NCBI GenBank assembly: GCA_029959195.1
Contig: CP114119.1
Location: 186,001-250,000, forward strand
DNA: 64,000 nucleotides
Direction: 5' to 3'
DNA from: Dictyophora rubrovolvata
Taxonomy: Eukaryota > Basidiomycota > Agaricomycetes > Phallales > Phallaceae
Position numbers and translations under genes: made by a program. Under the pieces are notes generated by a model. That model was not told where the DNA came from and ran no database searches. It saw only the letters and a program-made list of their open reading frames with translations. Positions 47,334 to 59,846 of this stretch are shown piece after piece. Positions within the stretch are counted from its first letter, which is position 1. Every line of letters begins with the position of its first letter.

Positions 47334-47671
47334 AATGAGGATGAAAGAGTCTGATAGCTGAGAACGGTACGAATAAATTTATATTCTCGATAACCGAATT
47401 TGTAGAAACAAACACCAACCACTCACGCGCCGAGTTGTCAGGAAGAACATTATGCCATGTACTATTAATATGTTATCATGTGGCTTGAAATTCAACCAGC
47501 GATCAAATTTTCATGTCGATTTATTTATAAATCTTGTTTGTGGGTATTATTTCAATGTAGACGCTTTTCACATTGTCCACCTGCTAATTAGGCTAGTTAT
47601 TAGGCTATGTCATTGTCCAATGATCATTTCAGAAATTTCAAAACGTACTTGTTATGTCAACGTAGTTTCGA

Positions 47672-47698
47672 TGTCGCAAAATCCAACAGTGCCGGATC
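47672..47698 (+). repeat. Left terminal inverted repeat
   Basis: Pairs with 50188-50214 on the opposite strand; three mismatches in 27 bases. Confidence 0.7.
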
Positions 47699-47715
47699 CG
47701 CGTCTGATCAGGCCT

Positions 47716-47765
47716 TCAGGCTCGGTCAGGAAGGGGTATTCGGGGGTTTTCCTGACCGAGCCTGA
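47716..47765. repeat. 17-bp perfect hairpin near left end of the transposon
   Basis: Arms 47716-47732 and 47749-47765 are exact reverse complements, separated by a 16-nt loop. The arm shares its core (CAGGCTCGGTCAG) with the sequence near the right end of the element. TGATCAGG-like words recur through 47700-47860. Confidence 0.75.
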
Positions 47766-49348
47766 TTGGGCTGATCAGGCCGAAGACTTAGATCCGGAAG
47801 GAGGCCAGACTGATCAGGACGAGGCCAGGCTGATCAGGATGGGGCTGCAAGTATCAGGATTCGTAGGGACAGATCTGGATTACTTGCAATGTATCAGCTC
47901 AGATGGTGCAAACAAGTAAATTCACGTTAAGATAAACTTTTATTATTACTAGTTAATTACGTAATCTTCAACTATGTACAGAGCGCGTGAAGTAGACTAT
48001 TTTAAATACACTACTAATTTTTGACTACATCCTCAACTCAATATACTTCATTTTTCATGTCGGAACTAAGTGTTAATGTTGGAATTAGTCAAGTTCATGA
48101 GCATTGTCAAGTAATACTCACATATAACCCAACTACGCTGCGCAACAGGAATTAATTATTCTGTAAGAGTGGTTAGAGCGACAGTCAAAGTTACTAGAGC
48201 GCCAGATGTGACATACTCGACCCGAAGCTTGGATATTGACTAGTTGGTGACAGGTGCTTCATGTGATGGAAGGGGGTAAAGGAAGGTGGCGATGGTCGTA
48301 CGTCCCCGAAAGGAGGGAATACGAACTTCGTGAGAGTGGCACTCGGCAAAGGAGTTCGGACTTCCATGTCTGTAGACGATGAAAACCCTTCAAAGGCGTC
48401 AAGTGATTTTATTTTTAGAAAGCTAGTTAACCGGTGACCCACCTATCATTCCGCCCGCCCCAAACCTAAGAGATATGGGCGGGATGAGCTGAAAATGCCT
48501 TAAGTAGAGGCGGGGTGGTAGCTCCCCACGCTAAACCCTCCAACGTCTCCACCCACTGCTAGCTTCGAGACCAGATGCGTAGACGACAAAACGAGTGGGC
48601 AGGCAGGTAACATTCAATCTGAACAGTCCTCCCGCCGCCGACGATTTAATCTGCACCATGCACAACTGCCATAGCTTAGATATTTCAAATTTACTAATTT
48701 ACTTATTTACACCAAAATCTATCTAATGTTTGATGGAATATGCCAGCATTAGGGTTTACAAACCTACCATCACATCCTTACCACCCAGCAAACCCGCCAA
48801 AGAGGAGCTGAAACCTAAAAATGAGCCATGTATGAGGGGGAGAGGGGAGAGGGGAGAGGAGAGGTTGCAGCGTCCACTCTAGCTAAAACCGAGGTACATG
48901 AACAAAAAAAATGTTAAAAAGGTGAAAAAAATTTTCACTAGGCAGATGCTTACTATTGATCCATTGCCGGCCCTCATCCATACATATCTATCTGAATGCT
49001 GCACATTTTCGCATCTACTAAAAGATGCAAACACGGGGAGATGGGCGCAGTTGGGAAAGGAGGTAGTGATGGTCGAGAAAAGGTTTGGGCCGTTTGGCGC
49101 CTGTCGACTTGGTCACGTGATGGAACTTTCCTCGGTTGCGCCTCTTGTACCATAGTCAACTAGTCGCCCCGCCCTGTCAGTTCCCGCCTCCCGCTTAATT
49201 TGGGCACACACGGGCATCTGCACGCGCCTACGGTGAAAAAAATAGCTATATACACGCTGCGTGATACTCAATTATATAATAACTATCTACGAGGAGCTCG
49301 GACTTACGAGTACCACGTATCTCGTATAGACCCCCCTGAAAGTCTTAT

Positions 49349-49900
49349 ATGAAGTTTGGTCGGGATTATATAATTTGTCGCTACGGAACCAACCCTGTAT
49401 TGATTGCATCGACAACCGAAGTCATTTATCAGCACACGGGCACTGTTTGCCGTTGCCTGTATACAGCCTCAGCCACTTGTAATTTTTCCATTCTATTCAG
49501 ACAAAGAGTTCGCTGTTCAACAAATCGACGAAAAAAATATACCAGCATGCCTTTGGCATCTCAGAAAAACATTCCAAATTCAATATGGATTTTGTGCAAA
49601 TACTGCCGCTCGAGCTTCCTTTGATTGACTCTCTGCAAATCTCATCAGAACAATGAGAGTGTGCTCCTCTTGCCCCCCATTTCTTCTTCTTGGTTTACAT
49701 ATATACTCACAGAAAGAAACAATGTTCGGGACAGCGCCACCTTGAAAGGCCTCTGTTCCAGTTTGAACCGCGCATTGACATCGCCGGTGCTGCCCACTAT
49801 GCCGCATTGATCATCAATGACATGGTCGACTCGGATGCCTTGTGATTTATTCTCAAACAACGGCTGTACCAAACAGATATATAATGCTACAACATGTATA
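49349..49900 (+). pseudogene. Degenerate coding remnant inside the transposon
   Basis: Several plus-strand frames have protein-like composition (for example IPACLWHLRKTFQIQYGFCAN and later AAHYAALIINDMVDSDAL), broken by stops and with no splice sites that rejoin them. This may be a transposase or passenger-gene relic. The family could not be assigned. Confidence 0.3.
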
Positions 49901-50003
49901 TTCAGTCAAATTAATAAACAGTTTCCTAAATTCTTAAATGATGGTCCTAGCCCCCAACAGTGTCCCTCAGCTTTAAAAAGATTCTTTCCGTCGCCCGCAG
50001 GAA

Positions 50004-50150
50004 TTCACTCAGTCCGTCAGTTGCCGGCAAGGTTTGACCGGAGTCCGTCAGTCACCAGCTGGACTTCACTCAGTCCATCAGTCGTCGGCAAGGTTTGACC
50101 GGGGTCCATCAGTGGCCAGCAGGTTTTCACTCCAGTCGGTCAGTCGCCAT
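50004..50150. repeat. 61-bp subterminal tandem repeat, about 2.4 copies
   Basis: Copies start at 50004, 50065 and 50126, each beginning with a TTCACT-type word and containing CAGTC...GGCAAGGTTTGACCGG. The third copy is partial. Subterminal repeats next to an inverted repeat are typical transposase-binding regions. Confidence 0.75.
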
Positions 50151-50187
50151 CAAGACCCTCAGGCTCGGTCAGATTGGACCCTTGCCT

Positions 50188-50214
50188 GATCTGGCACTCT
50201 CGGATTTTGCGACA
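50188..50214 (-). repeat. Right terminal inverted repeat
   Basis: Reverse complement of the left repeat with three mismatches; ends GGATTTTGCGACA on the plus strand. Confidence 0.7.
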
Positions 50215-52356
50215 GAAGGACACTGATCTGAACCCCAGTTCCAGCTACCTCCAGCCTATATTCTTTCTTGCAAAACCATAATGTCGCAGAAATCAGTAGT
50301 GGGAGTGTGCCTATGGAGTATATGGGCGAAAGGCAATTCATGAACGATTTAAGGTTACTATATTTGACCGGCAGTTGTCAAAAAGCTGCGTTTGGCGAAG
50401 TCAAACGTTAAAGAGTGATCTTTCAAACAAAAAGCTATTTGAAAATGTACACTCTATATCTATACATGAATCTTAAGTAGTGTACTATAGATTCTATGAA
50501 TACTGCAGATAATGATCTAGTAGTAACTTATCAAACTAGTGCTTAGTAATTCCCCGAACTATTACTTTACCAGTAGCTATCGCCGGTACTAGGACCAACG
50601 GGGCCAACAAGACGCAACCACGTCCCGAGTTTATATTGAGCCTAATATTAATATGAACACACGGACCATGAATCATGATCTTTCCTAGAATCAACCTCAG
50701 GGAGCCGATTACATGATCACAGCTGAGATTTCCGATTGGATAACAAGTTCAATGCATCGCAAAATTAAAAACAAACACAAACTAAAGTCAATTTGGGTCA
50801 AAGGCCTATTCGAGTTTTTGCGGCAATTGACAATGTTATGTAATTATAATTGGCTTTCTCAACTATATTTTATCATACAAATTAACATTAACTTGAAGGT
50901 CTGAATGGTTGTTTTAACTTTTAAATGTACAGTCGGTTTAACTGCATTCCGAGTCGATTCTCAAATCTCAGTACCACGCCTTCCATTACAAACGTAAAAA
51001 AAAGAAAGATCCGTTCTCCACAGGCGCCATAAGTACCTGATCCTTTTAGATTTCCGCTTTGTGGTTTTCTTCGCTAAAATCACATCAACATAACAATGCC
51101 AATGGCATTAGCGTCAATCTGTTTATACAAATATCAACCCCCGTGCACAGAAGCACAGCATACTATGTCAAGGTACAAAACTTCTTAAGAGTATCTTCAG
51201 TGTACTTCCATTGCGGCGCGTGTGTGTACTACATATGTAATTCCACTAAGGTCGAGACTTTTATTACTTCGTCGGTCCGTCGCCTTTCGCTTCCCGCAAT
51301 TCCGAATTCTCTTCCATTGGGTATTTTTTTTTTAATCTTCGCGACGATAGATATGATCTCTGGCGTGTCTATCCCGATTCATCCATAATAATGGTCCTCT
51401 TGCTGCATTAAATACACAGTACCGCTGCACTTTACGAGACTCGTCCTTTAACTTCAACTCCATCATGTAGGATGCGTGCTGCGGGAATACGCAGAGAAAG
51501 AGAGGGAACCAGCGCCGGCGTGTGTCGGGGAGTAGGGTGTAAATAGTGGGAATAAGTATGAAGAGGCTCGTTCGCCTGAGACCCGAGCTGCGCGGGGGCT
51601 AAGATTGAGTGGGGATAATTTTCTCCGGTCTTAATCTTTATATTACATTCTTTCAATGAATCAAAGGACAATGGGGGTCAAAGTGTGAAAAGGTTCAAGA
51701 GGTAATGAAACGCGGGAAGAAAGAAGGCGGGGAATGGCGTTATACTAGACGGTTTAATTAATAAAGGCGATAGAGATTGTACTTAATGTCGATCGTGATT
51801 GAAATGCAAGCGGGAACGATTTTTGAAATAAACAGGGGAAGAAAATTGCGAACATAAGTTTCATAGACACTAAGGGCCTTATAATCGTTGGCGTGCAGCG
51901 TGACTAATTAGGTCCGAAACACGGGACTGCAGTGCATATACGGCGGTCGAGTGTTACAATGCCGAGTTGTTTCGGTATGGATGTAGTACATGCTTCCTCA
52001 GAAAGTGGTGCCGTTATCATTGGTTTGCTAAGTACTGGTTGAAACGCGTGATTTTGAAGGAGCTTTGACTTGTCAGTTTTCGCGTAATCTCTTTGTAAGT
52101 CCTTCCCGCCCTCGACAGCTTGCGGGTCATTTGATTCAACATACTTCGAACGACGGCACGTTTCATATCTCTTAATCACGTGGCGGTGACTCATTCTTCT
52201 ATCACTGGCTTCGCACCATCCATGTTTACGGGAGATAAATCAGGCTGAAGCAAAACTCTCTTCGTTGACAGCAAAACCACATGAACCTAATTACCACTTT
52301 TATGTATAAAAGATGAGAAAAGCAAGCTTCATCTGAACGATACAACAAAGAGATTA
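50215..52356. other. Intergenic, no gene seen
   Basis: Between the transposon and methyltransferase C. AT-rich with short ORFs on both strands; nothing with motifs or consistent splicing. Confidence 0.45.
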
Positions 52357-53456
52357 TCAAACCCTCTTTAGACTCCACTCCAGAAACGTAATGATTGCAG
52401 TAGATTTACCAACTGCCGCATTTCCTATATCAGCAGGCAAACTTGATTCCAATACTTGTGCATCCACCTCTTCAGGTTTAAAGGGGCCTTTATCTCCCAT
52501 CCAAAGGTCCCTCCAAGCTGAGACGGAATACGACCAAGCACATCCAACTGCATTCCTGAAATCCCATTCATTTATACCTGATTTCGTGGCCAGTTGCTTG
52601 CCTACTATTATAGAACCACTTGACGGGGACAAAAGACTTGCAAAAATATGGGCAAGCCGTTGTTGTTTTTCAGGCGGGAACAGGTGAATAACGGACGAGG
52701 CGTGTAACACCGAGACGCGACTGTGCAAAGGGGCCAACGAAGTGAGCGAGCGTAATGGAGATAAAGCTTCTGTGTTCGGCCGGGTTTCAAAAAGTTGGGA
52801 TGCAAGATCAAATACATCTCCTGGAATAAACGAAAAAGGGTAAGTGTCAGGAGTTGTTCTGAATAGCTGATGCCCGAGATCGTAGTATTCTATATTGAAC
52901 GCGTTACAAGACTTTCTAGCCGAGTGTGCTATCATACCGTTTTGGATATCTGACGCAACGACATTTTCGAGAGGATAGCCATCAGCTATCAATTTACGAA
53001 GGTCGGTTCCGACTAAAAATGATGTATTTGGGTGCTCCGAGAACCTTAAATATCTGACTCACAAGCGCATCCAATCTCCAAGTATATGGCATCAGGCCGC
53101 TCTTTACCGAGCTTCAGGATGTCTTTGTAAATCCGATAATGACAGAGCTGGAAGCTACAAAACGACCCTGATTAGACGTGGTGGTGTTGAGGGGCTATCC
53201 TGTACTGACTTGAGGAAATAAAAAGCACGGATACATGGGTACGGAAATATCTAATTATGAGACAACTTAGCAATCATGCTATGGGCATTGTACGGGATGG
53301 TCATACTGAATAGGCTCGAGCTTGAATTCCACAGATGTGTTTCCGTAGCTCTTCATCATTGTTTATCCGAGTTGCTAGCTTGAAGAATTCCTTTTCTTCC
53401 TCTTTGATTGAATAGACAGATTCGTCGACCGGAGGGGCAGGTACGACTGGAGACAT
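52357..53456 (-). CDS. SAM-dependent methyltransferase C
   Basis: Close duplicate of B on the same strand. Start ATG 53456 (MSPVVPAPPVDESVYSIKEEEKEFF), stop at 52357 after LEWSLKRV. Motif I region KERPDAIYLEIGCA, then VGTDLRKLIADGYPLENVVASDIQN, EYYDLGHQLFRTTPDTYPF, 'VLHASSVIHLFPPEKQQRLAH', PSSGSIIVGKQ. The B/C similarity extends into introns (the same 'aaaaagcgcggatacatggg' type sequence lies in both), so the duplication is fairly recent. No break is visible. Confidence 0.82.
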
Positions 53457-54362
53457 GGAGGAGAAAGTTTGGCCGAGACACGACGTCAAAATTGTGCTCA
53501 ACTTATATTCTGCTCAAGCCAAGATAAATTTCAAACACCGTTGCGAGTTGATCGGAGGGATTGAATATGTCATATATGCCGGTGCTATAAGTAATGTGGC
53601 TCTGTGGCTTCGGACACGCGAATAAGCATTGGCGGAATCGCTTTATCGTTTAGTCGACACACGATATTTCCCGCGGTAGTACATACCCAAACCAGAAGCG
53701 CAATGATGCTAGTTATTTACGGGAACCGGCGGCTTGTCAAGTATTTGCGAGCTCATAATCCTCAAATTTCATACAGAAGAGCTTTTCTTCTACAGGACAT
53801 GCTTTTGAACCTTGTCCAGGCTTATAGGGATTAGTCTACAACTGCTTGGAAGCCATTAAAATATAGGTACACTCACAAGTACTTGCAACATCAATCAATA
53901 CCTTATCAACACATGATTAAGCTTATCGACGCTGCCTCACTTTGTCTGTCAGATGTATTGTAAGGTTGTGGTCATGTTCCGAGAAGTCTTTTAATCAGGG
54001 GTCACATCTATCATCGCCGTTTTCCAGGTGAAGGCGATCTTAGAAGATTTCTGAGCGACACTGTGACAGTGAAAGCAGAGAGAAATTTACCGATAAATGA
54101 AACGTATCTTGATGGCTTAACAACGCGTCATGCAGTGTAACGTGATACAGCTGTCCTAGCAACCTGAACGTGAAATAACGGACAATTCGTACACTTCGAG
54201 GCCAGCAGCCAGTAATACTGTTACATTACGTAGATGACAATTGTTTGGTTCTGATATAAAAATATGCATTAAACTAACAGAATTGGGAGATTTCATCGCT
54301 TACTTTATTAATACAATAGAATTTCACACTCTAAACTCAGAATTCATTACGATGAATTTTTT
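53457..54362. other. Intergenic, no gene seen
   Basis: Promoter side of methyltransferase C and 3' side of the methylesterase gene. Short ORFs only. Confidence 0.45.
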
Positions 54363-55898
54363 TTACAATTCACCAACTTTCTTAATGCCCTTGAGAACCC
54401 GATCGTTACGCTTCCAAAATTCTACTAGAATTTCAGCCAAACGTGTAGGATCGTCCTGTTCAATTGAATTTAATCATAAGGAAAAAGAAGGCTTCAAGTT
54501 TTTCAATACAATTCATACCTCGTGGACTATGTGGCCAACATGCGGTACAACCACCATTTGAAATTTGCCCTGCATTTGTCCAATCATCAGTTCCTTATCT
54601 AGACGATCTGTGCCTGCCAATACGAGTAAACGCGCGGCACGGGAAGTCAGGAAAGCACTCGATAAACCGGTAAACCAATCTAGAGTAATTAATAACTGAA
54701 GAAAGCACGTTTATGTAGTTGACTCACTCGCCCAATAAGGGGCAGTTGAACGTAATGGTATTCTCCATTTCCAGCCCTTTGTTTTGGATGGTGAAATCAT
54801 AGCCGGGACGGATATTCTTGCTGATTCAAGATTACGAATGGTATTTGTGGTTATACTAAAGTAAATTGTCATCCCTTTAGTCTCGAGTTGGAAGGTCAAA
54901 AAGAGGGGGGAACATACTGCCATTGAATCGCATCTTCGGGAGAATCAAACTTATCTGGCCGTGAATCAAGGAGATTATGCATATGAGGTAATGCATCTAA
55001 TGTGAATCCTGAAAACCATTGGAGAGCTAGTCAAAATGTATATAAATTTCATAAGCATACCTTCTACGACATCTAACACAGCCACGCCTATCACCTTGTA
55101 TTTAGCCGTCAAAAGAGGTGTGCTGGCTCGCACGATCACAGATCCGCCCATGCTATGACCAACCAGCTTTGATACAGAATCGTTTAACGGTTAAGATATA
55201 AATCCTTAAAAAGAAAGAATAAACGGGCTCACGAGAAGACCAGGAGCATCGGACGATGATGGGAAGATAACTTTGATCAGCTCCACCAGGTCGTTACATA
55301 GCGTCTCAATGGATAAATTAAGGTCATCGGAAGGAACATGAGTGCGTGTTTTCCCTAGAATAAGCCTCTGTCAACACCATTCTTTGTTCGTTAAAACGGA
55401 CATCCAACGTACCGTGCTCTCTAGCGTCTAAAGATAAGACTCCACATTCGCCGCCACATATTGTTTTGACCTCTTTAGCAAAACAGGCGAAACTGAGACC
55501 GGAGAACCCTGCACCGTGATGACATATCATGACGGTCCCTTTAGAAGCGGCTAGCGTAGACGGTGTATAATAAACCCGCATAGCCAATCCGACAGCAGAA
55601 ACTTCAACTTCGACAGCTTGATCGAAATAACCTTCAGCAGAAACAGGGGAGTATTGATTGTTATTCTTAGATAGTCGCTTCGGTCTGCAGGACTAGTGTA
55701 TCTGCCGCCAAATCAGGTGAAAAAAACTACTCACGTTTTAGAAGGACCTGTTGGTTGTGGAAGATCTCCCAGGCTGTCAGTTTCTTCATCTTCATCATCA
55801 TCTTGTGAAAAGGGTGCGACAGTAGGTGCTATTTCTGGAGGTAACTGGGGTAGTTTAGCAAGTCTCGCGCTCATTGCTGAGCGTTGCAGCGACGACAT
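54363..55898 (-). CDS. PPE1: Protein phosphatase 2A methylesterase (PME-1/Ppe1)
   Basis: Start ATG 55898 ([21 protein letters not shown]); stop at 54363 after KKVGEL. Exons give an acidic linker ([15 protein letters not shown]), then [30 protein letters not shown] (read in pieces), [11 protein letters not shown], a nucleophile [18 protein letters not shown], the [14 protein letters not shown] helix, ISVPAMI, 'WFTGLSS.FL', [13 protein letters not shown] and a final [11 protein letters not shown] with the catalytic His. These are the hallmarks of PPME1, which removes the C-terminal methyl ester from the PP2A catalytic subunit in cytosol and nucleus. Introns near 55735, 55420, 55190, 55065 and 54680-54730. 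Likely an essential-type housekeeping gene. Confidence 0.92.
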
Positions 55899-56138
55899 TG
55901 TTTAAACGAGTAGAGATTACGTAACGACGATTACATGATGAATCATGATGACCCGTGTTCAATCACTCAGCACAGTGTATCGGTGCCATGTACATTCAAT
56001 GATTGAGGTTTGAAAGCTGTAAGCACAAGTATACATAGTGGGTATATAATTGATCGAGATCTTTACGAGACCTAGGAAAAATGAGCGGGGATTATAACTA
56101 CGGTGGTCAAGGAAATTCTTTCTCTATCGATTTCAATG

Positions 56139-59130
56139 TTAATTCATTGTATTAAACCCTCCAGTGCTGAGACTAGGAGGTAAGTTGCTTTGTCCAGTGC
56201 CCCAAGAACTACCCGTGCTAGACCCCATCACGAGCTCCAAAGTACCTCCACTAAGGAAGAACTCATGCGAAATCCAATTCTTAGTGTAAGAAACCCCGTT
56301 CAACTTTGCCGATTGGATGTAAATATTTTCAGACGAGAAATTGTCAGAAATGATGGTGGCGATAGCTCCAGTTGCTTGATTCTGGAATGTGATTTTAGGG
56401 AAGAATGGTCGGCACAGTAGGTATGTGTCTTGTCCTGCTACGGGATAGAAGCCTAAGTGCGTCCAAACCACATATGCTGTTCGACAGTTGTTATATAATT
56501 GAGCAAAAAAAAACATTCAACGAAAAACATACCTCCCATGGCACCACTGTCATCGTTACCCGGCAAGCCGTTGGTCCTATGAAATGGTCAGAATAGATGG
56601 TAGTAAACGTCGATTAAGATAGGTGATTACGAGGTGTTGAAGAACTGGTTCAAAATTGAATTGACCCTATCGACCGTTTTAACTGGCTGACCGACGTAAT
56701 TGTACAAGAATGTAGGGACTACACAGAAATGAGTTAAATAGCTGACTATGATTTATTTAGACTATACTTACGGAAACCCGGCTCATCACCTATTGTTCAA
56801 ATAAACGCAGTTAAGTATTTACGAATTTGAAAAAGAGAGATTAGCCCGCTTTACCAATGTCCTGGAAACAAATCAACTGACGATCATTTCAGGCAAGGTG
56901 AAAATATTCTTACATGATATCCAGCAGCGAAGAAGGTATCCAGGCGATTACTATCATAAATATCAGTATAGTCATTTCTCAAAGAAATAAAAAGGTTTAA
57001 TCACCTGAACGTTTCCGGTCCGCCCATCAGCGTGACTAACCTAGCCATATCATGTGGAACATAGAAACTATATTCCCAAGAACTGGCTTCATAGAATTCA
57101 CCACCGGTAGAGAACTACAAAAAATGCAACATAAGCGTCTAAGAAGACGATGCAACGAAAACAGCCGTACCAAGAAGCAGTCATCGTGTCCGAAAACAGG
57201 ACTGCAATGTGTGGGATTGAAGACACCCCCAATGTCGAATGCCGGATTAATGAACCAAGATCCATTCGCGTTCCGGGGTTGTATGAAACCGCTAAAGCCA
57301 GTATTAGTTACATTCGGGTTCCACAGGTTCACCCAGTCGCCAGAAGCCTTAGTGTATTGGTCATAGAGATCCTGTCTTCCTAAGCCTCTTGCTATCAGAG
57401 CAATGCTAAAGTCGTTATACACGTATTCTAATAACCGAGATGCACTCCTGTGATAAGGATTGAATGAACCATCAGCACGCGTGTACATGTAGACTTTCAA
57501 ACTCACCTCGTGTTAGGCCCCTCATTTGGAGGATTATCGCTGGTATCATTAACAGGTACATAACCGTGGATTCTGCGTGCTTCAATACCGCCACGACCCT
57601 GGACACTGAAGTCCCCTTCTATGGTCGCATCTTTGATGACGGCCTCCAACCCAGTCTCCCAGTCGATACCGTTCTTGATGTTCTTGACGAAGGAGTCGGA
57701 CAGAATAGAGTCCACATTTGAACCTCCTTGAGTGAAACCTTTGTCCAAAGACATTCGACAGTCGGGTAGCCACCCGGTATGTCGATAGATATCGATGAGA
57801 GCGCGGATGATTTCAGCTTGAGCTGTGGGTGCTACAATGGCCCAGAGAGGGTGGACGTCTCGGAAGGAATCCCTGCAGAATGGTTAGATATCGAGATGTT
57901 GGTGATTCGACTAAGACCCATACCATATACAGTAGAAGCTATCATAGTATGGTTCGGTTGACACCCAAAGCGGATTGTCGCCGGTTATGTTGGTGGGAGA
58001 GATATGAGTGCGGTAAAGAGAGCTCCAAAAGAGCTGTTGTTCATCTTCGCTTACACCCGTTGCATCAACAGTTATGGTACCTAAAACGTCGTTCCATGTG
58101 TTGCTAACAAAGACTCGTCAGTTGTATTGCGTATACCAAGAGGTGAATCTTCGTACCGAGCTGCAGTCATGACAGAATCAAAAGCACTCAGATCGGGAAT
58201 CTCTTCTTCGGCATAAGCACAAGCTTTAGCCGTGCTTGTCCATGATATTCCCATTCGTACCCTAAGAACATTATCCGCCTCTGGCTTGAATGACAAGCCG
58301 AAACCAGAAGGAGCCACTGTCAAAGAAGTGTTGAAACCCGAAGCTGAGACTTCTTGGATAGCACCGTTATTGGAAAAGACAGCTTGTTGGAAAGTAGGGC
58401 CATCGAAACAAAAGAAAACTTGGTAGCTTCCTTCACCAAAAGAGGGCAGATATTCTCCGCTTCCAGTGATACGTGTTCCGGTGCTGGTGGTAGTTAACGT
58501 CGCCAAGCCGACACCTTGGAAGCTACGCGACAAATCGGTTGTAACGTCCAGGAGCAAGAGCTGATCAGTTGTTCCTTGGGGATAGGTAAACTGGTGCAGA
58601 GCAGCGTGTTGAGTCACAGTGACTTCCGCGGTTATGTTGTTGTTCAAAGGAATGTTGACTATAGCAAATTTTCAGTGAGCAAGCATGTCGACAGTGGAGA
58701 GAGAAGGAAATAATGACTGACAATAGCCAGGTGCTGACGTTGGATTCCCATGTTGAATACCACGAGCATCAGGATCAAAGTTGCAGTTTGCCAGGTTGTT
58801 ACTGGCACAGTCCTGGTTGGTAAGAGGTAAAAGCGGAAAGTTCCCCAACGAAGCACCTCCACCAGTTCCATCATCGTGCAGCTGTGAAATGCCATTTATA
58901 GGTGAACCATCGCTGACGTAGCCGCCCTGGTTGTCGTCAGATAGACTGTCCGCGACAACCTTGACAGAGCCGTAGGGTAAGGTAGCGCCTGCAAAGACAT
59001 GTCCTCCATTTTTCGTGCCTATGAACGTATTAACGAATTGAGAGGGGTCTGCACCGCTACCGATTGATGCTGCGTTGCTTGCAACGCTCAACGAAACAAG
59101 AGCTGAGAAGATTGCTGTCAGCCTCAGCAT
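56139..59130 (-). CDS. Secreted GH92 alpha-mannosidase
   Basis: Start ATG 59130 (MLRLTAIFSALVSLSVASNAAS, a signal peptide); stop at 56139. The first exon carries FVNTFIGTKNGGHVFAGATLPYGSVKV in pieces, typical of the GH92 N-terminal beta-sandwich. Later exons give GISWTSTAKACAYAEEEIP, FWSSLYRTHI, the DSFRDVHPLW catalytic-domain motif, 'TGWLPDCRMSLDKGFTQGGSNVDSIL'-type sequence in order, YNDFSIALIARGLG, WEYSFYVPHDM, GLPGNDDSGAMGAYVVWTHLGFYPV and a C-terminal sandwich. GH92 enzymes are calcium-dependent exo-mannosidases acting on N-glycans or fungal mannans, outside the cell. Length fits the family. Many short introns; exact ends were not all fixed. Confidence 0.92.
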
Positions 59131-59720
59131 TTTGAAGAGGAAAAAAAAAAAACCACGAATGAACGTGATATTCACCGGACTACAAGTGATACTTTTTATC
59201 GCCCTTTTCTGTTTTATAGCATGTTCTTGTACGCCTTTCCGATTGAATTCATCAATTCATAAGTATGGCTCTATAGCTTCTATGTTCGTGCTGAAAGTAA
59301 GGAATGGTTGGTCACGCGGTCACGAACCACACGACTCACCTCGTCACCAGTGCCGCGCAGTGCGTTCAAACAATAGGCAGAGATTTTCCAAACATTTTCT
59401 CACCATGAACTTGGTGCGTTGGCAAAGGAAGGGTCACGTAGGCCCAAATTGAAGTCTTCAATACCACATGGATTGCTGATAAACCATTGCCGAGTATTTT
59501 AATGACCAACTCATACGATGTTTTTACACGCGATACCCCAGCATGACACTCCATGTGAGTTCAAAATTACGAGCTTTACACACCGGATTCTTACGTGTTT
59601 AATTCATTTTTCTTATGTAGTCCAAAAGTAGTCTGCCGTTTGATATTATGTTCCCCTTCTCCTTCTCTTTATTACATTTGGACTCTTATTCCTAACGACT
59701 TAGGAAGAAAACGTATATAC
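59131..59720. other. Intergenic upstream of the mannosidase
   Basis: No gene seen; probable promoter of the GH92 gene. Confidence 0.4.
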
Positions 59721-59846
59721 TGTGCTGTTGCTGATTTTGTGCTGTTGCTGATATTATGCTGTTGTTGATATCGTCACTGTTGTTGTTGATATTGTGTTGT
59801 TGCCAGTTGATATTGTGTTGTTGTTGATATTGTGCTGTTGTTGATG
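59721..59846. repeat. Imperfect GTTGTTGAT-type simple repeat
   Basis: About 125 bp of interrupted units such as TGCTGTTGCTGAT and TTGTTGTTGATATTGTG. It lies between genes and is not part of an exon I can support. Confidence 0.8.

Larger units (their letters stand above)
47672..50214. mobile_element. Decayed DNA transposon with terminal inverted repeats
   Basis: The ends at 47672-47698 and 50188-50214 are imperfect inverted repeats, 24 of 27 bases identical, beginning TGTCGCAAAATCC. Both ends carry further inverted copies of a 'CAGGCTCGGTCAG' block. Inside are subterminal repeats, hairpins and degraded ORF fragments; no intact transposase was recognised, so it is non-autonomous or decayed. 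Only 2 flanking bases (GA) match on both sides, so the target-site duplication and superfamily are unresolved. It lies between the duplicated methyltransferases B and C. Confidence 0.65.

Noticed and set aside
48194-48442. 82-codon minus ORF inside the transposon
   Set aside because: No match to a transposase or other domain that I know; composition looks like translated repeat.
49580-49872. Opposite-strand ORFs over the transposon coding remnant
   Set aside because: Shadow frames of a degraded plus-strand region; neither strand gives an intact protein.
47672-50214. Assignment of the element to hAT, Mutator or KDZ
   Set aside because: No transposase domain and no 8-9 bp target duplication could be shown, so the superfamily is left open.
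54363-55898. Functional linkage of the PP2A methylesterase with TOR in the same window
   Set aside because: Both act in TOR/PP2A signalling, but they are 14 kb apart with unrelated genes between; chance is a sufficient explanation.
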